A stretch of DNA of 64,000 bases from Plenodomus lindquistii. Lineage: Eukaryota; Ascomycota; Dothideomycetes; Pleosporales; Leptosphaeriaceae. The position numbers and the translations under genes were made by a program. Each line of letters starts with the position of its first letter. The first letter of the stretch is position 1. The DNA is taken from NCBI GenBank assembly GCA_025504975.1, contig JANUWI010000013.1:1178001-1242000 (forward strand), given 5' to 3'. A model generated the notes under the pieces. It was not told where the DNA came from and did no database searches. It was given only the letters and a program-made list of their open reading frames with translations. Shown here in pieces: positions 33,826 through 45,060 of the stretch.

Positions 33826-35672
33826 ACGTATTCCACCAGCGAGCCGGTCAACCCAGCGAGCCGGTCAAAATCTGCCAAGCCTTGTACTTATCCCATCGCC
33901 CTACCATGGACCAACAACGTCGCGAGCTGCTAATACAGAACGAAGGGAGAATACAGCTTGCTATCCAAGCCTACGAAGCCGGCCAATTTAAGAGCCATCG
34001 AGCTGCAGCTGCAGCTTTCAGCGTCAATCAACGCAGGCTCTCTGAACGGATTAACGGAATCACTCCACGCTCCCAAACTCGACCTAACTGCCAGAAACTC
34101 ACTGCCACCGAAGAGCAGACGATTGTCCGATATATTCTCAACCTTGATTCGCGAGGGTTTGCCCCCCGGCTGTGCGAGGTAGAAGATATGGCCAATAAGA
34201 TACTAGGGGTACGCGACGGGACACCGGTGGGCAAGCACTGGGCTGAGCGCTTTGTAACGCGCTCCGGCGAGCTCAAGATGGCTTTCAATCGAGCAAAGGA
34301 TAGGCAGAGGATAAGGCAGGAGGATCCAGAGATCATTGGCGCGTGGTTCAAGCTCGTGGATGAGACAAAAGCCAAGTACGGTGTCCAGGACAACGACGTC
34401 CACAACTTCGACGAGACTGGCTTCCAGATGGGCGTAATTGGGTCTATGAAAGTCGTCACAGGCTCTGAGAGACGTAATCGGCCAGACCTCATCCAGCCGG
34501 GCGATCGTGAGTGGGTTACCGTTATCCAGAGCATATGCGCCTCAGGGGATGCAACCCCGCCTTTTATTATCTACAAAGGACGTGTACACATCTCTGCGTG
34601 GTACGAGGAGGCCAGTATCCCTTACAACTGGAAACTCTCAGTCTCTGAGAACGGCTGGACAAATAACGCGCTTGGGCTGGAGTGGTTGAAGCACTTTGAC
34701 GCGCATACAAAGGCGCAAAAGGTGGGGGTATACCGGTTGCTGATCTTGGACGGCCACGAGAGCCACCTTAACCAAGAGTTTAAGGACTACTGCGTGGAGA
34801 ACAAGATCCTAACACTCTGTATGCCCCCCCATTCATCCCACATCCTCCAGCCACTTGATGTGGTGTGTTTCTCGCCGTTGAAGCGCAAGTACTCCCAGCG
34901 CGTGCGAGACTTGGCACGCCGACGCGTCTTCCACATCAACAAGGAAGGCTTCCTCCCAGCCTTCAAAGACGCGTTTTTTGACGTGTTTACGGTTGACAAC
35001 TGTCGAAAGGCCTTTGAGGCATCAGGGCTAGTCCCTACCAACGCGCAGGTAGTGTTGGATCGCCTTGAGGTGCGGTTACGTACCCCACCTCAACCCTCCC
35101 CTCCGGCAAACCCATGGCAATCGAAGACTCCAAGCAATACTCATGAATTTGGGTCTCAGTCAAAGCTCGTACGCGAGTCCTTTACTCGGTCGCCTGTAAC
35201 TGCACAAGCTGGCTTCTCACAGCTCGTGAAAGGGGCTGAACTAATGCTGCACCAAAACGCTCTTCTTCAAGCCCGTAACCACGAGCTTGAGGAGCAATTG
35301 GCGGAGATGACAAAGAGGAAGGGGCGTAAAAGAAAGAGGATCCAGCAAGGAGGCACTCTTGAGTACGGTGCCGGGTCGCAGGCTGCTACAGCCTCGACTG
35401 CGGCGCCTAATCTATTAAAACGTGCGCGTGGTGGTGGTGGTCAAGCACCTGCTCAACCAGGTGTCCGACGCTGTGGCAATTGTGGAGGGACTGGGCACAA
35501 CGCTCGTACGTGCCAGAAAGGTTCAGAAAGTACTTCTGAATCAGATGCGAGCTCTATAGCGGTAGAGTCAGATGTTGATAGTAATAATAATGACGATTGA
35601 AAACTTGGTGTTCATGATGCCAAGCTATTTTGACCGGCTCGCTGGGTTGACCGGCTCGCTGGTGGAATACGT
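33826..35672 (+). mobile_element. Intact pogo/Fot1-type transposon (copy 1)
   Basis: 1,847 bp with perfect 46-bp terminal inverted repeats (33826-33871, 35627-35672) beginning ACGTATTCCACC, flanked by TA on both sides. Within each TIR the motif CAGCGAGCCGGTCAA occurs twice at a 17-bp period. GC content is normal and the transposase is open, so it escaped RIP although it sits in RIP-ruined hAT sequence. Confidence 0.93.
33906..35600 (+). CDS. Pogo/Fot1 DDE transposase
   Basis: 564 aa from MDQQRRELL; an ATG eight codons upstream is also in frame. The N-terminus holds a Psq-type helix-turn-helix (IQLAIQAYEAGQFKSHRAAA) and a CENP-B-type HTH (GKHWAERFVTRSGELKMAF). The DDE_1 catalytic core has NFDETGFQMG, LLILDGHESH and PPHSSHILQPLDV, with all three acidic positions kept. 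The tail has a basic KRKGRKRKR-like stretch and a CCHC zinc knuckle (CGNCGGTGHNARTC). It cuts and pastes the element at TA sites. No stop or frameshift, so it is probably functional. Confidence 0.95.
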   Translation: MDQQRRELLIQNEGRIQLAIQAYEAGQFKSHRAAAAAFSVNQRRLSERINGITPRSQTRPNCQKLTATEEQTIVRYILNLDSRGFAPRLCEVEDMANKILGVRDGTPVGKHWAERFVTRSGELKMAFNRAKDRQRIRQEDPEIIGAWFKLVDETKAKYGVQDNDVHNFDETGFQMGVIGSMKVVTGSERRNRPDLIQPGDREWVTVIQSICASGDATPPFIIYKGRVHISAWYEEASIPYNWKLSVSENGWTNNALGLEWLKHFDAHTKAQKVGVYRLLILDGHESHLNQEFKDYCVENKILTLCMPPHSSHILQPLDVVCFSPLKRKYSQRVRDLARRRVFHINKEGFLPAFKDAFFDVFTVDNCRKAFEASGLVPTNAQVVLDRLEVRLRTPPQPSPPANPWQSKTPSNTHEFGSQSKLVRESFTRSPVTAQAGFSQLVKGAELMLHQNALLQARNHELEEQLAEMTKRKGRKRKRIQQGGTLEYGAGSQAATASTAAPNLLKRARGGGGQAPAQPGVRRCGNCGGTGHNARTCQKGSESTSESDASSIAVESDVDSNNNDD

Positions 35673-37751
35673 TAGTATAAAATATAAATTAGTAGTAAAT
35701 TTATTATAGTTTATTATTATAGTAATATACTAATTATATTTAAACTATATAAATTTACTAAATTACCTAAATTTTTTAACTTAATTAATACTAATAAATT
35801 AGATATTCTATTAAAAAAGTATAAGTATAAAAAAAAATAGATAATAATTTTAAAATAGAAAAATATTATAGCTAGCGTTCTAATAAATATAAAACTAAAA
35901 AGTAGTAAATAAAGTTAGTTAGAGAAAAGTTAAATAAAAAAATAAAATAAAAAAGCTTTCTAGATAGTAAAATAGAGTAAAAAAGCTATAAAAATAGTAA
36001 CACTAATAATATTTTAGATAAAAAAAATAAAATTAATAGTAAAAAAATAGAGTAGTAATTAACACGTAGTATATACTAGTAATAGTCTATAAAACTAAAA
36101 TTTTATACTTTTTTATTAATTTTAGATAATACTAGTATTCTAGTAAATTTAATTAGTAAAGTATATTTATTATAATAATTAATTATAGTTTAGTACTATA
36201 TATATAGTCTATTTTATATTATATATTATATATATAGGCTCTATTTTAGTATTACTATATTTTTAACTATAGAATAGTATATATATTCTATTTTTAGTTT
36301 CTATTAATTATTATAGTTATTTTATATAGTTTTATACTTTTTTACTATAAATAATATATATATGTTATTTTCTAGTAGAACTACTATTATAAATAACGCT
36401 AGATCTTTTTTACTACTTTAAAAGTTAGAATATTTTAGATTTAATACTTTCTAATTTACCTATAGTAGTACTAAAATTTTCTATTAGTTTATTAAATTTT
36501 TTTTATAAATAAAAAAAACTAATACTAAAAAAATAATAATTACTAGAGTATAGAAAAAATAGTAGAGATAGACTAGATATACTTAAAATAAAAAAAATAA
36601 TAATTTATAATAGTATTTATCTATTTAAACTAGTTCTATATAGAAATAATATAAAAAAGCTACGCTATTTTCTAATAAAAACCTCTATATATACTATTTT
36701 AACTATAGCTATATTCTCTAACACCTAACTATTTAATCTATTAAAATAAAATACTTTCTAAACTATAGAAAAAGTTATATATATATAAATACTATTAATT
36801 CTATTTATTTATAAATATATATAATAGTTATACTTTAAAGTCTATTAAAAAAAAATCTACTACTATTATTTTTTATAGTAATTTATAAACGTAAGCTTAT
36901 AAAAATTATAGTAGATAATTAGTAGTTTTCTTATATAGTAGAAAAGCTATTTTTTAACTATTTTATATAGTTTTTTTATTTAAATACTATAATAACTATT
37001 TATTATAAATTCTAAAAAGCATTTAAATAATAATTTACTATAGCTATAAATTTACTATTTAATAATATAGAAAAAGTAATTTAAATATTATTTACTATAG
37101 ATACCTAGTTAGCTAGAAATTATTTTAGCTTTTTTACTATTAAAGCGTACTATATTATAGCATACTAGTAGCTAAAAAAAAAAGCTTCTAAATTGTATCT
37201 CTATCTATAGTAGGTATACTATTTTTCTATAACTAAAAAATTTCTATAACTACTATATAATAGAAGTTTAAAAAATAGACTACTAGTAATTATATTTAAT
37301 AATATAAATAATAATAGTATATTTATAATATTACTTTAAAAGTAACTATATAGTAAAAAAATAAATTAAAATATAACTAAAAATAGTATTCTATATCTAG
37401 TTTATATTATTAACTTTATTATCTAGAATATTATCTAGTAGCTTAAACTAGCTAGTTTAAATAAAATAGAAACTATAGAAGTATTCTAACTTTACTATAT
37501 TTATAATATCTAGAGTTAAATATTAGTTTTAAATACTCTATATAAAGTACGTGTATTTTTATTATATATAATAATTATAGTTTAATAATAACTAAGCTAT
37601 AAACTATCTATATTACTATTAACTAATTATTTTAATAATTTAAATATTTTTTTACTAAATATAGTAATTTACTACTAAATAAGTAACTTTTAGTAATATA
37701 GAATATTAAAATAAAATAAAATTTAATATTTAATATATATAAAAAGGTAAT
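35673..37751. other. RIP-mutated hAT interior, middle part
   Basis: 2.1 kb of AT-rich, ORF-free sequence between the pogo element and the copia element. By position it is the body of the hAT element, including the ruined transposase. Confidence 0.7.
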
Positions 37752-37938
37752 TGTCAGATTGACGGAGTTATTCTAGAGCCAGTAGATAAGCGGGGCACAG
37801 GGTGCGCTAGCGCACCCTGTAGCCGACGCGACAAAACTAGCCTCCTGAGCAACGCTCGGAGAAGACACAATCAATGATCTCAACCCTCATCAAATTCATC
37901 AATATTCGTGCACTTTCAATAGTACCGTGCATCTGACA
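37752..37938 (+). repeat. 5' LTR of copia element
   Basis: 187 bp, starts TGTCAGAT and ends ATCTGACA, an 8-bp terminal inverted repeat. It contains the palindrome GGTGCGCTAGCGCACC. It is identical to the 3' LTR except for the last two bases. GTAAT precedes it (37747-37751). Confidence 0.93.
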
Positions 37939-37993
37939 ATTAAGAGTCTCACTGCCGACTACCGCTCAGGCCACCCCAACACGTCTATCCAAC

Positions 37994-39184
37994 ATGACGA
38001 CAATGCGTGATCCAACAGTTATCCTACGGGATCACACAGACTACACAACATGGATGACGCGGCTCAAAGCGCGCTGCATCGCACATAACATCTGGGACAA
38101 GATCAATCCTAAGTCTACTACCCGGCCAACAGTTAAACCGGTAGCAGAAAGAGCCCCGGTGATTGCTGATTACGCGCCAGCCAATGCAAGTAACACAAGC
38201 CCAAGAAGGATCACCGATCTCTCCACAGCAGGCCAGAAGGCTTTCCGGGATGACCTCGAGTATCACAAAATCCTCCTCGAACAATACAAGAACGACCGAC
38301 ATGACTACGAGAAAGAGCAATCCAGCCTTCAGCACATCGTAGCGTTCATCCAATCAACAGTAACACCGCATCTGCTCCGAACCTGTTGCCTACCCGACCA
38401 ATCCCTCCGAAAATGGCTCATAAGCCTCGAAGCGACGATTGGGATTGACGAACAACTTGAACAAGAGCGAGCCCGCGAACGATACCTTCAGGCATTGAAG
38501 CCAATGAGAACCTCCGCGCACTGGGATAGCTGGCTCGCAGAATACGACCAAGCCGCAACTGAAGCAGAGGCATACAACGTACCGGAAGTACTGCAGATCA
38601 ATGCAGTAACAAAAGATTTCCTCACATCGGTTAACAAGGTGGCAAATGTGTGGGCAACCACCTTCCAGGACTCTGGACGATACCAACCCGGAATGAACCG
38701 CAAAGAGATGATGAAACGCTATCGGGAGTACATGATGAATAACCATCCCCTGAAAACAGGGAAGAGCAAAGCAAGTTTCATTGCAGCTCATGACGAGGCT
38801 TCACATGACACCGCTGAGGGCGAAGCCCATCAGGACAGTACAAGGGACGCCTCTACTGTGAACAGCGCGCCATCTCGCCGGGGAAGACCCCGTAATCAAC
38901 GCGGCAACGATCGAAAGCGACAAGCCGAGAGACCTCCAGAAGGCTCATACTCCTCCACAAAATGCTTAGCATGTGGACAACGCCATGCCTTGAAGGACTG
39001 CTACTACCTACATGAGGAGAAAGCACCCGGCTGGTGGAAACCAAACGAGTCCGTAAAGGAGCTCGTCAAATTCAAGAAGGAACAAGACCCAGAACTACAA
39101 GGGCTAATCCGCTCACAGAGCCGACCCCGCACAAGGACGCCAACTATCAAGCAGTCCCATACCCCAACTCCGGAACTAGAATGA
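37994..39184 (+). CDS. Copia Gag
   Basis: 396 aa, beginning MTTMRDPTVILRDHTDYTTW, about 55 bp inside the 5' LTR. The WxxRLKA-type start and the 130-380 region match the copia Gag (UBN2-like) family. A CCHC zinc knuckle, CLACGQRHALKDC, begins at about residue 324 and would bind element RNA. It ends at TGA (39182-39184), directly followed by CTA and by pol in the same frame. Gag assembles virus-like particles in the cytoplasm. Confidence 0.92.
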   Translation: MTTMRDPTVILRDHTDYTTWMTRLKARCIAHNIWDKINPKSTTRPTVKPVAERAPVIADYAPANASNTSPRRITDLSTAGQKAFRDDLEYHKILLEQYKNDRHDYEKEQSSLQHIVAFIQSTVTPHLLRTCCLPDQSLRKWLISLEATIGIDEQLEQERARERYLQALKPMRTSAHWDSWLAEYDQAATEAEAYNVPEVLQINAVTKDFLTSVNKVANVWATTFQDSGRYQPGMNRKEMMKRYREYMMNNHPLKTGKSKASFIAAHDEASHDTAEGEAHQDSTRDASTVNSAPSRRGRPRNQRGNDRKRQAERPPEGSYSSTKCLACGQRHALKDCYYLHEEKAPGWWKPNESVKELVKFKKEQDPELQGLIRSQSRPRTRTPTIKQSHTPTPELE

Positions 39185-39187
39185 CTA
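39182..39187 (+). promoter_or_regulatory. Probable stop-codon readthrough site TGA CTA between gag and pol
   Basis: The Gag stop TGA is followed by CTA, the tetra- to hexanucleotide context known to give efficient termination readthrough in eukaryotes, including fungal peroxisomal isoforms. The downstream frame is open without a break into protease. Reading through would give a Gag-Pol fusion at a low ratio. A recent point mutation is the alternative. Confidence 0.7.
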
Positions 39188-42100
39188 TATGGTCGTCAAA
39201 TCACGCAAGTTGGAGGTTCCGAGGATCGGTTCCTGGCAACGTCCAATACAGAGGCAGGCTTCGCTGCCACAACAAGTGATTATCCGCTCCGAAATTCATA
39301 CATTCTGGATTCAGGCACGACATGCCATATTACGAACGATCCCCAACGCATATATGACTATCGCGCACCCGGACCCTCAGACTATATATGGGCCGGTAAC
39401 ACACAAGTCTGGATCAGGGGGTACGGCTCCATCCGGCTGCCCCTCAGGCACGATCAGCGAACGACGATAATAACGCTCCATGACGTAGCCGTCTGTCCTG
39501 ACTTCCTCTGTAATCTTGTATCCTTCCGATTACTCCGACAACAAGGAATATGGTGGGACACCAGAACCGATCCAACAACGCTACGAGCGTCGGACAGCAC
39601 AATCATTGGAAGCCTGCAGGAGCTGTACGGCCAATGGGTAATCGAGCACCACACATTGGCACCTGCGGCTTACCACACACACAAAGCAACGTCGCGTACA
39701 CCGAGACGAGCTCAGATAGCCCCAGCACTCGTATGGCACAAGAGACTTGGGCATCCCGGTCCAGCAACCGTGGAGCACCTCATGCAGCAAGCTGAGGGGG
39801 TGCGAGTGAAAGGCATTACTACAGTAGAGTGCAACTCCTGTGGACGAGCCAAGGCCCGGCGTCAAATCAGACGGGCCCCACGAAATACAGATTACGAAGG
39901 ACCAGGAGAGAGACTGGCCATCGATTTCCATTCATACGAACACCAAAGCATCACCAAAGAAAGGAGCCAGATGCTCATCACCGACAGATACTCAGGAATG
40001 CAATGGGACTATTACTTCACCGACAACAGGACCGCAAAGTCCATCATCAAAGCATTCTCTAACTTCATTCTATTTCTCAAGAACCATTTCAACATCACCG
40101 TAAAGATCATCGAAGCGGACAACGAAATCACAACGGTCAAGCCAGAGGTACAGCGCTACCTTTCATCGCAAGGCATTGTTATTGAGCCCTCGGCCCCGGA
40201 TACACAAGCACAGAACGGAGGCGCCGAACGCTCAGGGGGTGTAAACAAGGAGAAAGCGCGCGCAATGCGACTTGACGCCAATCTCTCATGGGAGCTCTGG
40301 CCGGAGATAACGCGAGCCGCCGTCTACCTATACAACCGATCGCCTAACTACGCAAACAACTGGAAGACTCCATACGAGATCTTCTTCACTCGCGTGGCCT
40401 TTAGCAACGGCATAGTCACGTCGATACGAAAACCAAACCTTGCTCACCTTAGAGCATACGGCTGCAAAGCGTTCGCCATGACCGACGACACGTATCGCGG
40501 AAAAGGACGCTTGCAACGCCTTGATCCAAAAGCCTGGGTAGGATACCTAGTAGGATATCGATCTACCAACATCTACAGGATATGGATCCCATCCCTGGCC
40601 AAGGTCATTAGCACTAGGGACGTCACCTTTGACGAACAAACAACTTTTGATGGGAAGGTAGAAGACCTGATGGACAACCTCATGCACAGCACACTAAGAG
40701 AAATCGCCACGCTTGTGAGGACCATGGAGCTCCCTTCACCAGCACACGAACCGGAACCTGAATCCTTCCACGAGGACGATGCTCTTGAAGAGGCCTCAGA
40801 GCCACATCCTGAAGCAGATCCGCCGGGATACTACAACGGTAGGAAGATTAGGGATCATTACCCATCTCCACCGCCGACGCCGCCACCAGCGGCTCTCCTT
40901 GCACAATTCATGGCAGGGACACACCCTGAGGAACACTCGGTGTCATCCCGTACAATCCCATGGGCAGCAGCGTTTACCGCAGGAACCCAAGCAGGCAACA
41001 TAGGGACGACCAGAGGAGACGCCATTGACAAAGCCCGATTGAGAAGGATGCTTGCCACCGGCTCGAGACCCCATCGCAGCCAGCTACCGCCTCCTCCCAC
41101 GTACAAAAGCAAGCTTGAGGATCATCCACTAGGCGCCGAGTTTAAACAAGCTGAACTTGACCATCTTTTGAGCCATGCTCAGATGGGTTCATGGACTGAA
41201 GTTCCAATCAGAACGGCTAAGTCAACGGGACAACAGATCCTTGACTGCATGTGGGTCTACACGTACAAGCTGGATAAAGACCACAACCTCCTCAAATGCA
41301 AGGCGCGACTAGTGGTCCGAGGAGATCAACAGAGAAACATTACCTCTCAAGACACCTACGCAGCCACACTAGCTAGCCGCTCGTTCAGAATGTTGATGGC
41401 AATCGCAGCCCAGCACGAACTAGAGCTCAAGCAATTCGACGTTACGAACGCGTTCGTACACGCAGCGATGGACCGAGTTGTCTACATGCGTATGCCGAAA
41501 GGCCATCAGAAGGCCGGCACGATCCTACAAGTCAACAAGGCATTATATGGCCTTAGGATCTCACCACTGCTCTGGCAGAAGGAGTTCACAGCACCCCTGC
41601 AGAGGCTCGGCTTTGAAGCTATACCACATGAGCCGTGCTGCCTTATTAAGGGCAGTATCATTATCTTCTTTTACGTTGATGATATCATCATGGCTTATCC
41701 AACAGGGCAGGATCAGCAGGCTACCGGAGTAACGGAGCAGCTGAAGAAGCAGTACACGATTACCGGAGGACACGACTTACAATGGTTCCTCGGGATGGAG
41801 ATAATCCGTGACCGAGCCTCGCGCCGGATCCAACTCTCCCAGGCCTCCTACTGCGACAAGATCAGTCGACTGATCGACGATCGAGGAGTAGCACACGACA
41901 CTCCGATGGCAGCCATTGAGCTATTGCCAAGCGACGGACTAGCGAGCCACGCGGACGTCAACAAATATCAACGAAAGATTGGATCACTTCTCTTCGCCGC
42001 AGTCACCACGCGACCAGACATCTCATTTGCTACGTCACGACTAGCAAGGCATCTTACCAATCCCAGCCATGAACATCACAAAGCTGCAGACCGAGTCTTG

Positions 42101-42709
42101 ATGTATCTTCAGGACACCAAATCAACCGTGTTGCAACTCGGGGGTGGCTCACGCCTTCAAGTCGCAAGCGACGCCTCCTTTGCTGACAACACACGAGATA
42201 GGAAAAGCTCACAGGGCTACGCACTTAAGCTATACAACGGGCTTATCGCCTGGAAAGCAAACAAGCAGGACACGGTAACCACGTCGACCACCGAAGCCGA
42301 ACTCCTCGCTCTGTCCCAAGTCGCCAAGGAAGCTCTCTTTATCTCGAGGCTCCTTCAGGAGCTCCACGTCAAGATTGAGCCAGGACCTATTATCATTGAA
42401 TGCGACAATCAACAGACCATCCGACTACTCACCGCGGAGGTCTCAAAGCTCCAAACCAAGCTCCGACACGTTGATATCCACAACCACTGGCTACGGCAGG
42501 AAGTACAACAACAACGGATAAACGTACAGTACGTACAGTCATCAGAAATGATCGCAGACGGCCTCACAAAGGCCCTGCCGAAGGGATCCTGGGGAAGGTT
42601 CCTCCATCAACTCGGACTTATCAAAGCTGAGACGCTCTCAACGCCAACGAACGAGACTCCGATTGAGGAAATCCAACAGCAACTAGACCACCTCTCAATA
42701 ACTCCTTAG
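39185..42709 (+). CDS. Copia Pol (protease, integrase, RT, RNase H)
   Basis: 1,174 codons continuous with gag apart from the TGA. There is no initiating ATG at its head, which supports expression as a Gag-Pol fusion. Domains in order: aspartic protease (YILDSGTTCHIT), GAG-pre-integrase (LVWHKRLGHPGPATVEHL), integrase core (LAIDFHS, EADNEI, GGAERSG), reverse transcriptase (KCKARLVVRGDQQ, KQFDVTNAFVHAAM, FFYVDDIIMAY at about 41666-41698) and RNase H (VASDASFAD, TTEAELLALSQ, IECDNQQ, SSEMIADGLTK). All catalytic motifs look intact. The short relatives to these motifs in other frames are shadows. Confidence 0.95.
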   Translation, partial: LYGRQITQVGGSEDRFLATSNTEAGFAATTSDYPLRNSYILDSGTTCHITNDPQRIYDYRAPGPSDYIWAGNTQVWIRGYGSIRLPLRHDQRTTIITLHDVAVCPDFLCNLVSFRLLRQQGIWWDTRTDPTTLRASDSTIIGSLQELYGQWVIEHHTLAPAAYHTHKATSRTPRRAQIAPALVWHKRLGHPGPATVEHLMQQAEGVRVKGITTVECNSCGRAKARRQIRRAPRNTDYEGPGERLAIDFHSYEHQSITKERSQMLITDRYSGMQWDYYFTDNRTAKSIIKAFSNFILFLKNHFNITVKIIEADNEITTVKPEVQRYLSSQGIVIEPSAPDTQAQNGGAERSGGVNKEKARAMRLDANLSWELWPEITRAAVYLYNRSPNYANNWKTPYEIFFTRVAFSNGIVTSIRKPNLAHLRAYGCKAFAMTDDTYRGKGRLQRLDPKAWVGYLVGYRSTNIYRIWIPSLAKVISTRDVTFDEQTTFDGKVEDLMDNLMHSTLREIATLVRTMELPSPAHEPEPESFHEDDALEEASEPHPEADPPGYYNGRKIRDHYPSPPPTPPPAALLAQFMAGTHPEEHSVSSRTIPWAAAFTAGTQAGNIGTTRGDAIDKARLRRMLATGSRPHRSQLPPPPTYKSKLEDHPLGAEFKQAELDHLLSHAQMGSWTEVPIRTAKSTGQQILDCMWVYTYKLDKDHNLLKCKARLVVRGDQQRNITSQDTYAATLASRSFRMLMAIAAQHELELKQFDVTNAFVHAAMDRVVYMRMPKGHQKAGTILQVNKALYGLRISPLLWQKEFTAPLQRLGFEAIPHEPCCLIKGSIIIFFYVDDIIMAYPTGQDQQATGVTEQLKKQYTITGGHDLQWFLGMEIIRDRASRRIQLSQASYCDKISRLIDDRGVAHDTPMAAIELLPSDGLASHADVNKYQRKIGSLLFAAVTTRPDISFATSRLARHLTNPSHEHHKAADRVLMYLQDTKSTVLQLGGGSRLQVASDASFADNTRDRKSSQGYALKLYNGLIAWKANKQDTVTTSTTEAELLALSQVAKEALFISRLLQELHVKIEPGPIIIECDNQQTIRLLTAEVSKLQTKLRHVDIHNHWLRQEVQQQRINVQYVQSSEMIADGLTKALPKGSWGRFLHQLGLIKAETLSTPTNETPIEEIQQQLDHLSITP

Positions 42710-42753
42710 GAGAAAGGTTTCAGCCAGCAATAGCTTCCAGGCTGAAGGGGGTG

Positions 42754-42940
42754 TGTCAGATTGACGGAGTTATTCTAGAGCCAGTAGATAAGCGGGGCAC
42801 AGGGTGCGCTAGCGCACCCTGTAGCCGACGCGACAAAACTAGCCTCCTGAGCAACGCTCGGAGAAGACACAATCAATGATCTCAACCCTCATCAAATTCA
42901 TCAATATTCGTGCACTTTCAATAGTACCGTGCATCTGAAG
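42754..42940 (+). repeat. 3' LTR of copia element
   Basis: 187 bp, identical to the 5' LTR except that the final CA is AG. If the LTR is instead taken to end at ..ATCTGA, the flanking duplication would be 7 bp (AGGTAAT). Confidence 0.9.
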
Positions 42941-43199
42941 GTAATTAAGCTCTAGAAATATATTAATAAATAGCTAAAAAATAAAATTATTTTAAAATTT
43001 ATATTAAATAGTACTTTAAATAATTATAATTTTTTATTAACTTAGATTAATTACTATAATCTCTAATATCTCTAGCTTTCTACTACTAAATAGTACTATT
43101 TTAAAGTTATAATAAAAATACTATATAATTTTAAAACTATAATATTTTTTTTTAGCTATAATAAAATATTTTAAATTTAGTATATCTAGTTAATATATA

Positions 43200-45060
43200 A
43201 CGTACTTTATAGATAAGTAGTCTATATAGATAAGTAGTTTACTTCTACTAAAACTTTACTAAAACTATACACACCTACGTAATATTCTACTAATAATACT
43301 AAATAGAACTTTATAATAAAGTTTAGATATAGTTTACACTATAAACTTTAAAATAAAATATAAATTTTTTTTTATAACGCGCTATAGCTATTTACAACGT
43401 TTTCTATACTATTTTATATTAAAAACGCGCTAGTTAATTTTTATATAGAGATTATACGCCTAATTTAAAAAGACTAGATAAAAATAAAAAAAAGGTAATT
43501 ATTTAGTATATACTTAAGCTATATACGTAAAAATTTCCTCTAAAGCTTATAGCTATAGTAAATATAGCTAATTTATTATATAATAAGCGTAATCTAGACT
43601 ATATTAGTATAAACTAGCCTAGTACGTTTATTAAGCGCTGCTTTAAATTTAAAGTAAAGTTTAATTATAAATATAACTATAAAAAAGCTTTATATAAAAA
43701 TTTAAAGGTTATTAAAGCCTAGTTTAAACTAGTAGCTAATATAAAAAAGAAGTATAGTATCTAGAATAAAAATATATATAATTTTAATAAAATAGGCTTT
43801 ATAATAGGCTAGATATTAATAGAAGTAGTTATTATAGCTTTAGAGTATTAAAAATAACTAAAGGCAGTCTAGTAGAGTAACTAGAAGTAGATAATAGTTA
43901 TTTAGAAAATTAATGTAATAGAATAAGCTATTCTATTTTTTATTATTTTTAAAGGCTACTACTACTTTTTAGTCTAGTATAAAAAAGATAGCCTACCTAG
44001 AAATTAAATTATTATAGTCTCTAAAAATAGCTAGATAACTAATAAGTTTAAATATTAGTAGCTAGAGTACTTTAATACCTATACTAAAACGCGTACTATT
44101 AAAAGGTACTAGCTATTTATTATTAATAGCTATAAAAGCTATAATTTACTTAAATTCTAGTAATACTATAAAAAAAAAATTATTACTATATATATACTTT
44201 TTTACTTATTATACTTTCTCTAGCTATTTAATATAAGTTATTTTACTTTTTTAAAGTAGGCGTATAGCTACTAAGCTAAAAAGTTTATATATAACTATAT
44301 TATATATATTATAAAGTTTAAATTTCTACTTTACTTTATACGCGCTTATAAAGCTATAATAATTTCTAGTAATATCTAAAAAAGGTTTTAAAGTGCTAGA
44401 CTAGTTTTATATAAACTAGAGTTAGTTATATTACGCTTTAAAGTCTAATTACGCACTTTATTACTACTTTTTATTAATAATAAGCTCTAGTAGTTATAAA
44501 CTCTAAGTAATACTTTTAAACTAGAGTTATAATTAATACTTATAAAAGTAAAAATTTAGAGGTATATAAATAGTTTACTAACTTCTATAGTTAAAGCTTT
44601 TAAAAAGGTATTAAAAAAGGCTATAATTATTATATATAAGCTAGTATTAGCGTAGAAAAAAATTACTAAGCTTTAAACTACTAATAAAGCTACTATATAT
44701 TATAAATTATATAAAAAAAAGTAGGTTTAGTATAAAAGTAATTTTATAGCTAAAAAAAGCCTACGTTTAACTACTTTAAAAGAGTTTAAAGCGCGTAGTA
44801 ATAGAAAAAAAGTAAAAAAAAAAAGTAGGCTAGTAAAAGCTATAAATAGATATAATACTGTATATAGTGCTATAAAATAGAGTATAACTTATAAATATAT
44901 AAAAATAAAGTAGAAGTAGTTATAAAATAGTATTTAGGCTAGTTTTATACTATACAGCGCTATATTATACTACTTTAGACTAGAATAGAGTATAGTTTTA
45001 GTAGGGTTTTAGCAGAGGTAAACTACTTATTTATATAGACTACTTATCTATAAAGTACAT
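43200..45060 (+). mobile_element. RIP-mutated pogo element, copy A
   Basis: 1,861 bp, TA on both sides, ends ACGTACTTTATAGATAAG... and its complement, with about 60 bp of inverted repeat. The TIR holds TATAGATAAGTAGT twice at 17-bp period. The interior still shows, in one frame, an echo of the pogo transposase (e.g. KYNYKKALY, AWFKLVANIK, IYNFNKIGF) with many TAG/TAA stops and D-to-N changes, all as expected from C-to-T at CpA. No functional ORF. Confidence 0.85.

Larger units (their letters stand above)
37752..42940 (+). mobile_element. Ty1/copia LTR retrotransposon, structurally intact
   Basis: 5,189 bp with two 187-bp LTRs that differ only at the last two bases, gag and pol between them, a purine-rich tract (GAAGGGGG) before the 3' LTR, and GTAAT duplicated on both sides (37747-37751, 42941-42945). 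The domain order protease, integrase, reverse transcriptase, RNase H marks Ty1/copia. LTR identity points to recent insertion, after the surrounding hAT had been RIP-mutated. Confidence 0.95.

Noticed and set aside
39656..42709. Pol starting at a non-ATG codon at 39656
   Set aside because: The frame is open up to the gag stop and contains the protease upstream of this point, so this would be an artificial start.
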